Positions 54,070 through 62,742 of a stretch of 64,000 bases of DNA are shown here, one piece after another. Under the pieces are notes generated by a model. That model was not told the DNA's origin, searched no databases, and saw only the letters and a program-made list of their open reading frames with translations. A program made the position numbers and the translations under genes. Position 1 is the stretch's first letter. Each line of letters opens with the position of its first letter. The stretch is from Lentibacillus cibarius (lineage in GTDB: Bacteria > Bacillota > Bacilli > Bacillales > Amphibacillaceae), in NCBI RefSeq assembly GCF_005887555.1, contig NZ_VCIA01000001.1, positions 2,418,001 through 2,482,000 of the forward strand. Reading direction: 5' to 3'.

Positions 54070-55404
54070 TTGAAAAAATATTTTCGCTTTAACGAACTAG
54101 GCACGAATTATAGACAGGAGTTTATGGCAGGGATGACGACATTTTTGGCGATGGCCTATATTTTGTTCGTTAATCCGTCAACACTGGCGCTTGTCGGTGT
54201 GGAAGAGTTGCCGGAAGGAATAACACGGATTGATCAGGGGGCAGTCTTTACTGCTACTGCGATTGCTGCTGCTATTGGTACGCTGATTATGGGAGTGCTT
54301 GCTAAATATCCAATCGCACTTGCACCTGGTATGGGACTAAATGCCTTTTTTGCCTATACGGTTATATTAGGATATGGTATACCTTGGGAAACCGCATTGG
54401 CCGGAGTGCTGGCATCCGGACTAATTTTTATTATACTAACACTAACCGGCATTCGGGAAAAAGTTATCAATGCAATCCCAGCCAATTTAAAAATGGCTGT
54501 TGGTGCCGGTATCGGATTATATATTGCGTTTATCGGCTTTCAGAATGCCGGTATCATTGTCGGGAATGAAGACACGCTTGTAGGACTGGGTAATTTGACG
54601 TCACCGACTGTTCTGCTTGCTATATTTGGCGTCGTCGTATCGGTTATTTTGCTGAGTCTGAACATGAAAGGCGGCATTTTTTACGGGATGATTCTGACGG
54701 CTATTGTCGGTATCCTTTCCGGTTTGATTGATCCACCGTCAGGCCTTAGTGGGATTGTAGGAGAAGTACCAAGTGTTGCACCAACATTCGGTCAGGCGTT
54801 CGCTCACTTCGGGGATGTCTTTACGATTCAAATGCTTGTTGTCATTTTAACGTTTCTGTTTGTCGACTTCTTTGACACAGCAGGGACACTGGTAGCAGTT
54901 GCCAATCAAGCAGGGTTAATGAAGGACAATAAATTGCCGCGTGCAGGCAAAGCGCTGTTTGCTGATTCTGCTGCGACGGTAGCCGGGGCAGTTATCGGGA
55001 CGTCAACAACGACTTCTTATATTGAATCAACAGCAGGGGTTGGAGCAGGTGCCCGCACCGGGTTTGCCTCTATTGTAACAGCAGGTTTCTTCCTGCTTGC
55101 GCTGTTTTTCTCACCTTTATTAAGTGTTATAACAGCGGAAGTGACAGCACCAGCATTGATTATCGTCGGCGTATTAATGTCCGCTTCGCTTAAAGATATT
55201 GAGTGGGATAAGTTTGAAATTGCTGTTCCGTCATTTTTGACTATCGTGTGCATGCCACTGGCGTACAGCATCGCAACAGGAATTGCCATCGGGTTCATTT
55301 TTTATCCGATCACGATGCTTCTAAAAGGGCGCCGCAAGGAAATTAATCCAGTTATGTATGTATTGTTTTTTATATTTATTCTTTACTTTATTTTCCTTAG
55401 CTGA
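54070..55404 (+). CDS. pbuG: Guanine/hypoxanthine permease
   Basis: A 444-residue NCS2/AzgA-type permease with about 12-14 helices; the N-terminus EFMAGMTTFLAMAYILFVNP and GMGLNAFFAYTV are typical, as is FDTAGTLVAVANQAG. It imports guanine and hypoxanthine. It starts at TTG 54070 after GGGGGGAGAA. Regulated by PurR boxes and a guanine riboswitch upstream, and followed by a strong palindromic terminator. Confidence 0.93.
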   Translation: MKKYFRFNELGTNYRQEFMAGMTTFLAMAYILFVNPSTLALVGVEELPEGITRIDQGAVFTATAIAAAIGTLIMGVLAKYPIALAPGMGLNAFFAYTVILGYGIPWETALAGVLASGLIFIILTLTGIREKVINAIPANLKMAVGAGIGLYIAFIGFQNAGIIVGNEDTLVGLGNLTSPTVLLAIFGVVVSVILLSLNMKGGIFYGMILTAIVGILSGLIDPPSGLSGIVGEVPSVAPTFGQAFAHFGDVFTIQMLVVILTFLFVDFFDTAGTLVAVANQAGLMKDNKLPRAGKALFADSAATVAGAVIGTSTTTSYIESTAGVGAGARTGFASIVTAGFFLLALFFSPLLSVITAEVTAPALIIVGVLMSASLKDIEWDKFEIAVPSFLTIVCMPLAYSIATGIAIGFIFYPITMLLKGRRKEINPVMYVLFFIFILYFIFLS

Positions 55405-55408
55405 TCGC

Positions 55409-55446
55409 AAAAACGCGGAATCATCATATGATGGTTCCGCGTTTTT
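55409..55446. terminator. Bidirectional terminator, 38-bp near-perfect palindrome
   Basis: AAAAACGCGGAA and TTCCGCGTTTTT surround TCATCATATGATGG; the whole 38 bp is palindromic except for one symmetric pair of mismatched bases. It lies between converging pbuG and the MFS gene. Confidence 0.92.
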
Positions 55447-55467
55447 ACATGATTTTTCAGTTGTTTT

Positions 55468-56631
55468 TCAAACTGCGCGCCGTTTTTTCGTGATTGACAT
55501 AACATGATATATTGCCAGGAATAGTGAGCCTGCAGCGGCAAAGCAGCCAAGTACTGTATATAATGCGCCGCCACCTAAGGAATCGATTAATGTCCCGCCG
55601 ACAAGTGAGCCGATGATACCGGATATGCCAAAGAACGCGGCATAGAACATTAAATGTCCGGTTGATTGCAGAAGATTAGGGATTAACCGAGTCACATACT
55701 CCAGTGCAGCGAGGTAAAACACACCGAATGTGATACCGTGCAAAAACTGAAGCATGATGATAAAGTACGGATCACCAGCTGCTGCATAAATAAACCATCG
55801 TGCCGTGTAAGCAATGCCGGCAAAAATGACAAAAACGAGCGTGTGATATCTCCGGAACCAGCGTCCTGCCAATGCAAAAACAGCAGCTTCACTGATGACC
55901 CCGACAAACCAAGCGACACCTACAAGACTTTCGCTTCCGCCCAGCTGCGCGATATACAAACCGATGAAACTATCATTCGCCCGGTGGGATATCGTGATAA
56001 ACATCATGAAAAACAAGAAAATGATGAATGGTTTATTTTTAATAAGCACGTTAATATCCCGGAGGCGCACTGGGTCTGACTCAACGCGGACATCGGTCAA
56101 TTTCCAGGCAACAGCAAGCGCTACGGTTCCAAAAAACAAATATGGCCAGATCATATACTGAATATCAGTTGCAGACAGAATCTGCCCAATAATCAAGGAT
56201 GACGTTGCAAAGCCAATGGAACCCCATGTGCGGATGGTGCCGAATGAGACGTGCAGCTCATCTGCCCGTCGTTGCGCGAGGCTGTCACCAAGCCCACCGA
56301 TTGGGGAAGTGAAAAAATAAAATACAAACCCCGCCAGCAGTATCGCTATTAGTCCTTCCATCTGGAAAAACACAATACTGCTGATAAGCAACCCAACAAT
56401 ACAAATAAGCAAAATCCTTTTTACTGTTTTGTATTTGTCGCTCATGTATCCCCAGAATGGCTGAGCAATAATAGCAGCTAAAGGACCGACCGCCAGTACC
56501 CAGCCAACCTCAGTGCCGTTCAAACCCTTGTCTTTCAGGTACAATGGCAAAAAACTGAGGATAATGGTGTTAGTTGCATGAAAACTGAATAAAAGCATTT
56601 TTAGTGATGTTAATGATTGTTTGTCAGTCAT
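55468..56631 (-). CDS. MFS transporter, HcaT/nucleoside-symporter-like
   Basis: A 387-residue major facilitator with 12 helices. The first loop carries PFWGYMSDKYKTVKR and the fifth helix region SFGTIRTWGSIGFATSS, which match the phenylpropionate-permease/LacY-like branch (MFS_1-like). The substrate is unknown. ATG 56631 has only a weak ribosome binding site. It is inserted between pbuG and the yebE-purE part of a region that is otherwise syntenic with B. subtilis. Confidence 0.82.
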   Translation of the reverse strand: MTDKQSLTSLKMLLFSFHATNTIILSFLPLYLKDKGLNGTEVGWVLAVGPLAAIIAQPFWGYMSDKYKTVKRILLICIVGLLISSIVFFQMEGLIAILLAGFVFYFFTSPIGGLGDSLAQRRADELHVSFGTIRTWGSIGFATSSLIIGQILSATDIQYMIWPYLFFGTVALAVAWKLTDVRVESDPVRLRDINVLIKNKPFIIFLFFMMFITISHRANDSFIGLYIAQLGGSESLVGVAWFVGVISEAAVFALAGRWFRRYHTLVFVIFAGIAYTARWFIYAAAGDPYFIIMLQFLHGITFGVFYLAALEYVTRLIPNLLQSTGHLMFYAAFFGISGIIGSLVGGTLIDSLGGGALYTVLGCFAAAGSLFLAIYHVMSITKKRRAV

Positions 56632-56940
56632 TTGATATGTATCCCATTACCTTTCTGTATCATTATGAACAAAATTACTGCAGATTTTAGTATATGGGAA
56701 ACGTACCTAATTAACAAGAGACTGGGCGAGGTAAGAAAGTGAAGGATATCGGGATGAAGCGTACGTAGCGGTGGGGAAAAGTCGTCGGTTGAGTCTTAAT
56801 GTGGGAATTATCAACGGATGCGGGATTATCAACAGATTGGCAAATAACATCAATCGGAAGCTCCAAGGATCAACAGGGTACATTATCACGAACAAACAAA
56901 TACAATCCCCATGAAGATTTAAGCCAGTTTTCTAATAGAA
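56632..56940. other. Intergenic region with short tandem repeats
   Basis: No gene is supported; the 116-codon plus-strand frame at 56799 overlaps msrA antisense. Two close copies of ATG(T/C)GGGA(A)TTATCAAC(G/A)G start at 56799 and 56818, and a weaker third follows to 56857. They resemble an eroded intergenic repeat. Confidence 0.4.
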
Positions 56941-56969
56941 AAAAGGAGCGGGTTTTACACCTGCTCCCC
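56941..56969 (-). terminator. Terminator overlapping the msrA 3' end
   Basis: On the minus strand GGAGCAGG pairs with CCCGCTCC (one mismatch) followed by six T residues; the stem includes the msrA stop codon. Confidence 0.75.
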
Positions 56970-57491
56970 CCATACGTTCTTTATAAAGTCATCACGGCCG
57001 GATTTGGCACGGTCCTCTTGATAATAGGCTTTATTTTTTTGGTAAAAATCCTGATGTTCTTCCTCGGCGGGATAAAAGGTGGACGCGGGTCGTATTTCTG
57101 TGACAATCGGTTCCTTAAACTTTCCACTTTCAGCCAGTTCCCTTCTTGATTGCAGTGCAAGTTCCTTTTGCTCATCATCATGATAAAAGATGGCTGTACG
57201 ATAGGAATCACCACGGTCATGAAATTGTCCGCCGTCATCAGTCGGATCGATTTGCCGCCAATAGATGGTCAATATTTCCTCGTAGGTTATGACCTCAGGA
57301 TCATAGGTGATTTCAACGGCTTCGACATGCCCAGTGTTTCCGTGTTTGACTTCTTCATACGACGGATTAATTGTATCACCTCCAGTATAGCCCGAGATGA
57401 CACCGTGAATTCCGTCCCACGTATCAAATGGTTTTACCATGCACCAGAAACAACCCCCGGCAAATGTGGCCTTCTTTAACTGCTTATTCAT
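56955..57491 (-). CDS. msrA: Peptide methionine sulfoxide reductase MsrA
   Basis: A 178-residue MsrA that reduces Met-S-sulfoxide. The catalytic motif GGCFWCMVKPFD is at residues about 10-21, with GVISGYTGG and a conserved TGHVEAVEITYDP following. No MsrB domain is fused. GGGGGA is eight bases before ATG 57491; a start at 57509 is less likely. It is a single gene with its own terminator. Confidence 0.93.
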   Translation of the reverse strand: MNKQLKKATFAGGCFWCMVKPFDTWDGIHGVISGYTGGDTINPSYEEVKHGNTGHVEAVEITYDPEVITYEEILTIYWRQIDPTDDGGQFHDRGDSYRTAIFYHDDEQKELALQSRRELAESGKFKEPIVTEIRPASTFYPAEEEHQDFYQKNKAYYQEDRAKSGRDDFIKNVWGEQV

Positions 57492-57639
57492 CGTCGTTTC
57501 CCCCAGCAAATGAATTGTCTTTAACTATAACATAATACCAAACACAGGGGAAAACAATCGAACATCACTGGATAAAAGGATTTGCATTTTCATTTTTTCG
57601 TCAATAACGCTACAATATAGGGAGAAGAGGCGATTAAAT

Positions 57640-57807
57640 ATGGTAAACGAGTACAAGTTATTTATTGACTGGTGGCCGGGAAAAAAGACATTAATCAAAC
57701 GCTTGATTAAGAAAGGCCGGGTTCCTAGTGCTGCCGGCCCTGAAACGGCTAGTCTTCATCCTGTAATTGTATGTTCACTTTGCTGCGACTGCTTTCATCT
57801 GATATAA
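57640..57807 (+). CDS. Possible small ORF (55 aa), uncertain
   Basis: ATG 57640 after GGGAGAAGAGG opens a 55-codon frame starting MVNEYKLFIDWWPGKK with basic KTLIKRLIKKGR. A TACAAT element precedes it. Against it, the last part overlaps the terminator and 3' end of the hsp20 gene on the other strand. No family recognised. Confidence 0.25.
   Translation: MVNEYKLFIDWWPGKKTLIKRLIKKGRVPSAAGPETASLHPVIVCSLCCDCFHLI
57711..57739 (-). terminator. Candidate terminator of hsp20
   Basis: GGCCGG/CCGGCC stem with a 13-nt loop and a short T-rich tract on the minus strand, 10 bp after the hsp20 stop. Confidence 0.55.
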
Positions 57808-58183
57808 GTCGGTGCAGCTGGACGATTAGCAGACCGTTCTGGTATGTTGCATGTACTTTATCTTTTCGAACAGGAAACGGCAGGGTGACTTCCCGTTCAA
57901 AAACACCCTGAAGAATTTCGTCTTTAACAACCGTTCCCCCTGTGTTGGGTAAGTCGATGGCACCTTTGAGCTCAAGGGTGGCATAGTCTACGAAGATATC
58001 GATTTTGTTGAGGTCAGTTAAACCTGGAATGCTGGCAATGCATGTCAGCTCATGATCAAATTGGTAAATAGTAATTTGCGGTATCGTCGGCTTAACGATG
58101 TTTTCAAATTCATTCCAGAACGGTTCACCAAAGAAATGATCCATATTTTTTCGCCAATCAGCCATTTGTTTAAATGGATCCAT
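57749..58183 (-). CDS. Small heat shock protein, Hsp20/alpha-crystallin family
   Basis: A 144-residue sHSP-like protein: N-terminal WRKNMDHFFGEPFWNEF, an alpha-crystallin domain (about residues 38-130) with LTCIASIPGLTDLNKIDI and ATYQNGLLIVQLHRL, and an acidic C-terminal end. The classic IxI tail is replaced by VNIQLQDED. It should act as an ATP-independent holdase; Bacillus spore-coat relatives of this fold also exist (CotM-like), so a spore role is possible. GGGGTG precedes ATG 58183. Confidence 0.82.
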   Translation of the reverse strand: MDPFKQMADWRKNMDHFFGEPFWNEFENIVKPTIPQITIYQFDHELTCIASIPGLTDLNKIDIFVDYATLELKGAIDLPNTGGTVVKDEILQGVFEREVTLPFPVRKDKVHATYQNGLLIVQLHRLISDESSRSKVNIQLQDED

Positions 58184-58300
58184 GATTACACCCCATTTGG
58201 CAAGTGCTTTTACAATGTATGCATCACCGAAACATCAGGTGAATAGAATAGTTCAGTTATCATCCATCGTTCCGGCGGTGGTCATCTAGGAGGGGTTTAA

Positions 58301-58924
58301 TTGCTCAGTAATGCATTTGTCATGGTAGCTATTATTTTAGTTATCAATATTGTTTATGTGTCGCTTTCAACGATGCGTATGATTCTGACGTTAAAGAACC
58401 GGCGCTATATGGCCGCGTTCGTCAGCATGTTTGAAATTGTCGTTTACGTCCTCGGACTTGGCCTCGTACTGGATAACTTAAATGAAATTCAAAATATCGT
58501 TGCGTATGCACTTGGTTTTGGGATGGGCGTTATTGTCGGGACGAAGATTGAAGAAAAGCTAGCACTGGGCTACATTACCGTCAATGTTATTTCCTCGAAC
58601 CCGGATATCGAGTTTACCAGACGGCTGCGCGAAAAAGGGTATGGCGTGACAAGCTGGTATGCATATGGCATGGAAGGCGACCGTCTCGCCATGCAAATTT
58701 TAACACCACGGAAATATGAGCTACAATTGTACGAAACGATTAAAGAGATTGATCCAAAAGCATTTATTATTTCCTATGAACCGAAACAAATTCATGGCGG
58801 CTTCTGGGTAAAACAAGTGCGTAAAGGCCGACTATTTAATCAAAGGAAGAATGCAACAGCCAACGGCACAGCATCAACGCAGCATGCCCCCCAGTCAAAA
58901 CCTGGTGGTGATTATTCAGAGTAG
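58301..58924 (+). CDS. yebE: DUF2179/DUF5698 membrane protein (YebE-like)
   Basis: A 207-residue protein with three N-terminal helices (to about residue 85) and a cytoplasmic DUF2179 domain ([21 protein letters not shown], quoted in part) plus a hydrophilic tail. B. subtilis yebE lies in the same place before purE, which supports the assignment. It starts at TTG 58301 after TAGGAGGGG. Function unknown. Confidence 0.85.
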   Translation: MLSNAFVMVAIILVINIVYVSLSTMRMILTLKNRRYMAAFVSMFEIVVYVLGLGLVLDNLNEIQNIVAYALGFGMGVIVGTKIEEKLALGYITVNVISSNPDIEFTRRLREKGYGVTSWYAYGMEGDRLAMQILTPRKYELQLYETIKEIDPKAFIISYEPKQIHGGFWVKQVRKGRLFNQRKNATANGTASTQHAPQSKPGGDYSE

Positions 58925-59002
58925 TAGGTTTTCGGAAATTGATGCTACGATTTGTCGAGCGTTTTTAGCTAGAATTTAGCTGTAATAGGGATGGTGTTTA
59001 GA

Positions 59003-59563
59003 ATGGGTTTGTTAAGTGAAAAGCATAGCACTTATGAGGAGTTTGAAAAATTAAGGGAAAAAACGGATGAAATACTAGAATATATTGATGGCCTTATTTA
59101 TATGTCACCATCTCCTAGTATAAAGCATCAAGAAATTTCATCTTATTTGCACGGTGAACTCTACAACGCACTCAAGGGCAAGGAATGTAGTGTGTTTGCC
59201 GCCCCGACTGATGTGTTATTTGATAATCCTTATGATAATGCTAGGAAAAAAGTCGTTCCGGACTTATTTGTAACGTGCAATCCTGATAATTTCACAGAAA
59301 ATGAATATGTAGGGCCTCCTGAATTCATTATTGAAATTTTAAGTCCCTCAAGTAGATCGCACGATATGATTACGAAGCTGAATCTTTATATGAATAACGG
59401 TGTCAATGAATATTGGATTGTTGACCCCATGAAAAATCATATAATGGTATATACGAAGGATGATAACAACGAAGTGCAGTTTGATTTAGTTAATGGCGAT
59501 AACAGGGCTGTTTCCAGGACCATTGCGGATTTTGGAATCAACCCGGCTGATCTATTTAAATAA
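59003..59563 (+). CDS. Uma2-family (DUF820) PD-(D/E)XK protein
   Basis: A 186-residue Uma2-type protein with the restriction-endonuclease-like core: LEYIDGLIYMSPSPS, KKVVPDLFVTC, PEFIIEILSPSSRSHD and NEYWIVDP, containing the Asp and Glu of the nuclease site. The family is abundant in cyanobacteria and sporadic in Firmicutes, so transfer is plausible. The ATG at 59003 is preferred to that at 58991. It interrupts the yebE-purE synteny; biological role unknown. Confidence 0.82.
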   Translation: MGLLSEKHSTYEEFEKLREKTDEILEYIDGLIYMSPSPSIKHQEISSYLHGELYNALKGKECSVFAAPTDVLFDNPYDNARKKVVPDLFVTCNPDNFTENEYVGPPEFIIEILSPSSRSHDMITKLNLYMNNGVNEYWIVDPMKNHIMVYTKDDNNEVQFDLVNGDNRAVSRTIADFGINPADLFK

Positions 59564-59842
59564 TTTTTGGGGGTTTCTATCCACCCTTCCGAAAACTACT
59601 TGCAGAAGGTATTAGTCAACAGTAAAAAAATTATTCTTAATAAGGGTACTTATCCCGAATAACGTTAGACACGTATCATACGTATAAGTGCCATGATTGT
59701 TTATTGAACTGATAAGGATTAAAGAACTAACTGGCAATAATATGGAAATTCTAGGGGCAGTAAGATGAGTTATAATTTGAAGGTATTTATACTAAATGAT
59801 CGGTTGCTAGAATGGAAAAACATAAGGGAGAGCTGAACCTAT
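59564..59842. other. Gap without recognised features
   Basis: Nothing beyond AT-rich DNA and the presumed promoter of the yrvL-like gene could be identified. Confidence 0.4.
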
Positions 59843-60313
59843 ATGACTGACCATCATGATGATGATTCATTTCGCGATATGAATAAAAAAGAAAAAATCG
59901 CAACAGTTATAGGAATAGTATTTCTTATTATTCTGGTAGTCGGATTTGTTTTGGGTGTTTACTTTTTTGGGATGGCGGGGATTTTTGAACTGCTCGGCGT
60001 TCAGTATAAATCTGTCTGGTCATTATTTGTTTTTGTTGTCAGTTTCTTTGTTCTTGGGCTTATTGTCGAATTGTTTTCCAAAGCGGTTTTTGTACTATCT
60101 ACCAGGAATATAACGGGAAGATTAAAAGTGTTTTTTGTCCGGTTCAGTATTGAAGGTGTGTCTAACTGGATATGCCTTTTTACAGTGGACGAGTTTATGA
60201 AAAGCATTAACCTTTCCTTGAAAACAGAGATCGTGATTGCATTGCTGCTAGCTGTATTGGAAATCGTATTCGATGAAAAAGAAGGTGGAAATAAACAGGC
60301 TACCAGCACGTAA
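59843..60313 (+). CDS. YrvL-family membrane regulatory protein
   Basis: A 156-residue protein with a charged N-terminus, about four hydrophobic segments, and the YrvL-type stretches YFFGMAGIFELLGVQYKS and FSIEGVSNWICLFTVDEFM. B. subtilis YrvL affects expression of the oxalate decarboxylase system through an anti-sigma/ECF-type mechanism; here no such genes are near, so only the family is assigned. AAGGGAGAG lies before ATG 59843. Confidence 0.75.
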   Translation: MTDHHDDDSFRDMNKKEKIATVIGIVFLIILVVGFVLGVYFFGMAGIFELLGVQYKSVWSLFVFVVSFFVLGLIVELFSKAVFVLSTRNITGRLKVFFVRFSIEGVSNWICLFTVDEFMKSINLSLKTEIVIALLLAVLEIVFDEKEGGNKQATST

Positions 60314-60416
60314 ACAGGTGCAACGGAAATAATCTTCATTACTAAACTTTCGTACCAAAAAGTTAAGCTCAAACAGTTAACCGCGGCAAACTGAAACGCT
60401 TCTAATTGTTACCTTG

Positions 60417-60463
60417 ACAACCTTGATAAACATAAAAGCTATTTTCTAAAAGGTTGTTTTTTG
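60417..60463 (+). terminator. Intrinsic terminator downstream of yrvL-like gene
   Basis: ACAACCTT/AAGGTTGT stem around a 25-nt loop, followed by five to six T residues. Confidence 0.65.
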
Positions 60464-60790
60464 ACACAAAAATTTAAATATTTCCTATAACCCGACCGAC
60501 TTTTCGTCCACCGTCCGGGATCGCTCTGGGCGGATGCTTTCCGTAGCGGAAATCAACGCTAGTATTCATAGTGTGGTAGACCAATCATCCATTAAGTTAT
60601 GTCGCCGTTTATATCAAATACGATAATAAAACAACGAATCACTCATCCAAAAAGTCAACTAGGGTAGTATATGTACAGCTCTCTCCGTTCTTTTAAATCT
60701 TATATGTTTATCACAGGCTGCGAAAGTTAAGTTCATTATGACATAGCGAGCAATTTTTGAACGAATTCTATTAAGCGGAATGAAAACAAT
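60464..60790. other. Long gap with dispersed-repeat-like sequence
   Basis: No gene. The segment 60514-60560 (GGATCGCTCTGGGCGGATGC, TTTCCGTAGCGGAAATCAACG in two pieces) is GC-rich and resembles a repeat scattered between genes in many Bacillaceae; that is recalled, not verified. The rest is AT-rich spacer up to the purE control region. Confidence 0.4.
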
Positions 60791-60794
60791 CCTT

Positions 60795-60836
60795 AAAAGC
60801 GAACATTTAATCATATCCAAATAATAATGTTCGATT
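60795..60836. promoter_or_regulatory. Paired PurR boxes upstream of purE
   Basis: Box 1 AAAAGCGAACATTT (60795-60808) and inverted box 2 AATAATGTTCGATT (60823-60836), with CGAAC/GTTCG cores 29 bp apart, directly before the -35 element. Confidence 0.88.
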
Positions 60837-60840
60837 TATA

Positions 60841-60870
60841 TTGACATCATAAACGCTGGTCTGCTATGCT
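60841..60870 (+). promoter_or_regulatory. Promoter of purEKB
   Basis: TTGACA (60841-60846), an 18-bp spacer and TATGCT (60865-60870), between the PurR boxes and the riboswitch. Confidence 0.82.
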
Positions 60871-60893
60871 TGAAACAGCAAATAAATACGGCA

Positions 60894-60960
60894 CCTCATA
60901 TATTTTCGGGGATATGGCCTGAAAGTCTCTACCCGGCACCGTAAATGCCGGACTATGAGG
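60894..60960 (+). promoter_or_regulatory. Guanine-class riboswitch upstream of purE
   Basis: P1 CCTCATA/TATGAGG, core AGTCTCTACCCGGCACCGTAA (in two halves around P2/P3) and CCGGACTATG. C at the discriminator position indicates guanine. Terminator at 61008-61060. Confidence 0.95.
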
Positions 60961-61007
60961 GAAGGTGAATCATTGCGACAAAGCAGTGGTCTATACATGT
61001 ATGTCTG

Positions 61008-61060
61008 AAAGTCTATTCATCTTCTCTCATTGAATTTGAGGGAAATGAATAGACTTTTTT
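61008..61060 (+). terminator. Riboswitch-controlled terminator (purE leader)
   Basis: Stem AAAGTCTATTCAT paired with ATGAATAGACTTT, with further inner pairing and six T residues. Confidence 0.93.
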
Positions 61061-61133
61061 ATTTTACCGTGCTTGAATGGGGCAGTAACACCTCGCTAAT
61101 TCAAATTTCACTTTACGAAAGAAGGGATTCTAA

Positions 61134-61625
61134 GTGGCACAGGTTGGTGTGATTATGGGCAGTATATCAGACTGGGAAACAATGAAACACACATGTCATC
61201 TATTGGAAGAACTGCAGATTCCCTATGAAAAAGATATTATTTCAGCACACCGTACACCGGACGACATGGCAACATATGCGAAAACAGCACGTGAACGCGG
61301 CTTGAAAGCCATCATCGCCGGTGCTGGCGGGGCCGCTCATTTACCCGGTATGGTCGCGGCGCAAACGACGCTTCCTGTCATCGGGGTTCCGGTGCAGTCC
61401 AAGGCGATGGATGGGCTGGATTCGCTATTATCCATTGTGCAAATGCCTGGTGGTGTGCCGACTGCGACCGTAGCTATCGGCAATTCCGGCGCCAAAAATG
61501 CCGGACTGCTTGCTGCGCAGATGATTGGCGCTTTTGATAGTGAGGTGGCAGAACGACTGCAGCAATACAGGGATAACATGAAAGAATCCGTAACAGAAAT
61601 GAGGGATACTCTTGCTGAAAAATAA
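61134..61625 (+). CDS. purE: N5-carboxyaminoimidazole ribonucleotide mutase
   Basis: A 163-residue class I Pur[15 protein letters not shown] at the N-terminus, the active-site His in SAHRTPD and [11 protein letters not shown]. It converts N5-CAIR to CAIR in purine synthesis. It starts at GTG 61134 after AGAAGGGA. First gene of purEKB; overlaps purK by 14 bp. Controlled by PurR and a guanine riboswitch. Confidence 0.96.
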   Translation: MAQVGVIMGSISDWETMKHTCHLLEELQIPYEKDIISAHRTPDDMATYAKTARERGLKAIIAGAGGAAHLPGMVAAQTTLPVIGVPVQSKAMDGLDSLLSIVQMPGGVPTATVAIGNSGAKNAGLLAAQMIGAFDSEVAERLQQYRDNMKESVTEMRDTLAEK

Positions 61626-62742
61626 TGTCATTCTTCCACCGCAAACCATCGGCATCATTGGTGGGGGACAGTTAGGGCGTATGATGGCACTTGCGGCAAA
61701 ATATATGGGGTATAGGGTTGCTGTACTGGACCCGACGCCGGATTGTCCCACAGCACAGGTTGCCGATAAGCAAGTGACTGCTGCCTACGATGATCAGGCA
61801 GGCGTCGAGAAATTAATGGAGATGAGCGCTGTTATCACTTATGAATTTGAAAACGTTGATGTTAATGCAGCTGAATTTCTCAGTCAGAAAGGTAAGCTTC
61901 CACAAGGGAGTACGGCATTAGCGGTGACCCAGAATCGGGAACGTGAGAAAACGATGATGCAGGAATCCGGTTTGCCTGTGCCCGCCTTTTCCATTGTTAC
62001 GAATGCGTCAGAATGTGAAACCGCACTTGAACTGATCCAACTCCCGGCTGTTATGAAAACATTGAGCGGAGGATACGACGGCAAAGGACAGCACAAGCTA
62101 ACTACTAAAAGTGACATTCCAGAAGCGATGACGTTTGCCGATGAGCATGATGCTTCGATTATTGAGGAATGGATTCCATTCGATAAAGAAATTTCTGTTG
62201 TGTTCACACGGGGTCAATCGGGTGAGGTGACATTTTTCCCAATTGGTGAAAATGAGCATAGGAAGCAAATTTTATATAAAACGACTGTCCCGGCATCCAT
62301 TAATGAAACCATTTATAACAAGGCACTTGAGGCAGCCAGGGTGATTGCTGATAAACTGGAAGTGATCGGTACGTTTGCCGTTGAGATGTTCGTAAAAGGT
62401 GACGACGTATACGTGAATGAAATGGCACCGCGTCCGCATAATTCCGGGCACTACACGATCGAGGGTTGTAATGTGTCACAATTTCTGCAGCATATCCGAG
62501 CTGTTTGCGGACTACCATTATTGCCTGTCAAACTGCTGCATCCGACGGTGATGGTCAATCTACTTGGCGAGGAAGCTGGGAATGCATTGGCAAAAAGGTC
62601 CATATGGCAACATGGATTTGTTCATTTTTACGGAAAAGAAACGGTGAAGGCTAAACGAAAAATGGGACATATTACGTTTACAGGTGAAACATTGGATGAA
62701 GTCAACCATAGAATTGCCGCATACGAGGAGGAAGAAGAATGA
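61612..62742 (+). CDS. purK: 5-(carboxyamino)imidazole ribonucleotide synthase
   Basis: A 376-residue ATP-grasp enzyme. [17 protein letters not shown] opens the protein, [12 protein letters not shown] is the ATP-grasp loop, and [17 protein letters not shown] the signature of the catalytic region. It makes N5-CAIR from AIR, ATP and bicarbonate for PurE. Start TTG 61612 after GAGGG inside purE; the stop overlaps purB (ATGA). Confidence 0.95.
   Translation: MLKNNVILPPQTIGIIGGGQLGRMMALAAKYMGYRVAVLDPTPDCPTAQVADKQVTAAYDDQAGVEKLMEMSAVITYEFENVDVNAAEFLSQKGKLPQGSTALAVTQNREREKTMMQESGLPVPAFSIVTNASECETALELIQLPAVMKTLSGGYDGKGQHKLTTKSDIPEAMTFADEHDASIIEEWIPFDKEISVVFTRGQSGEVTFFPIGENEHRKQILYKTTVPASINETIYNKALEAARVIADKLEVIGTFAVEMFVKGDDVYVNEMAPRPHNSGHYTIEGCNVSQFLQHIRAVCGLPLLPVKLLHPTVMVNLLGEEAGNALAKRSIWQHGFVHFYGKETVKAKRKMGHITFTGETLDEVNHRIAAYEEEEE

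Noticed and set aside
56799..57149. 116-codon plus-strand ORF before and across msrA
   Set aside because: Its second half is antisense to msrA and its first half runs through repeats; no recognisable domain.
60514..60560. Possible rRNA or tRNA fragment because of high G+C
   Set aside because: No cloverleaf or rRNA motif could be found; it looks like a dispersed intergenic repeat.
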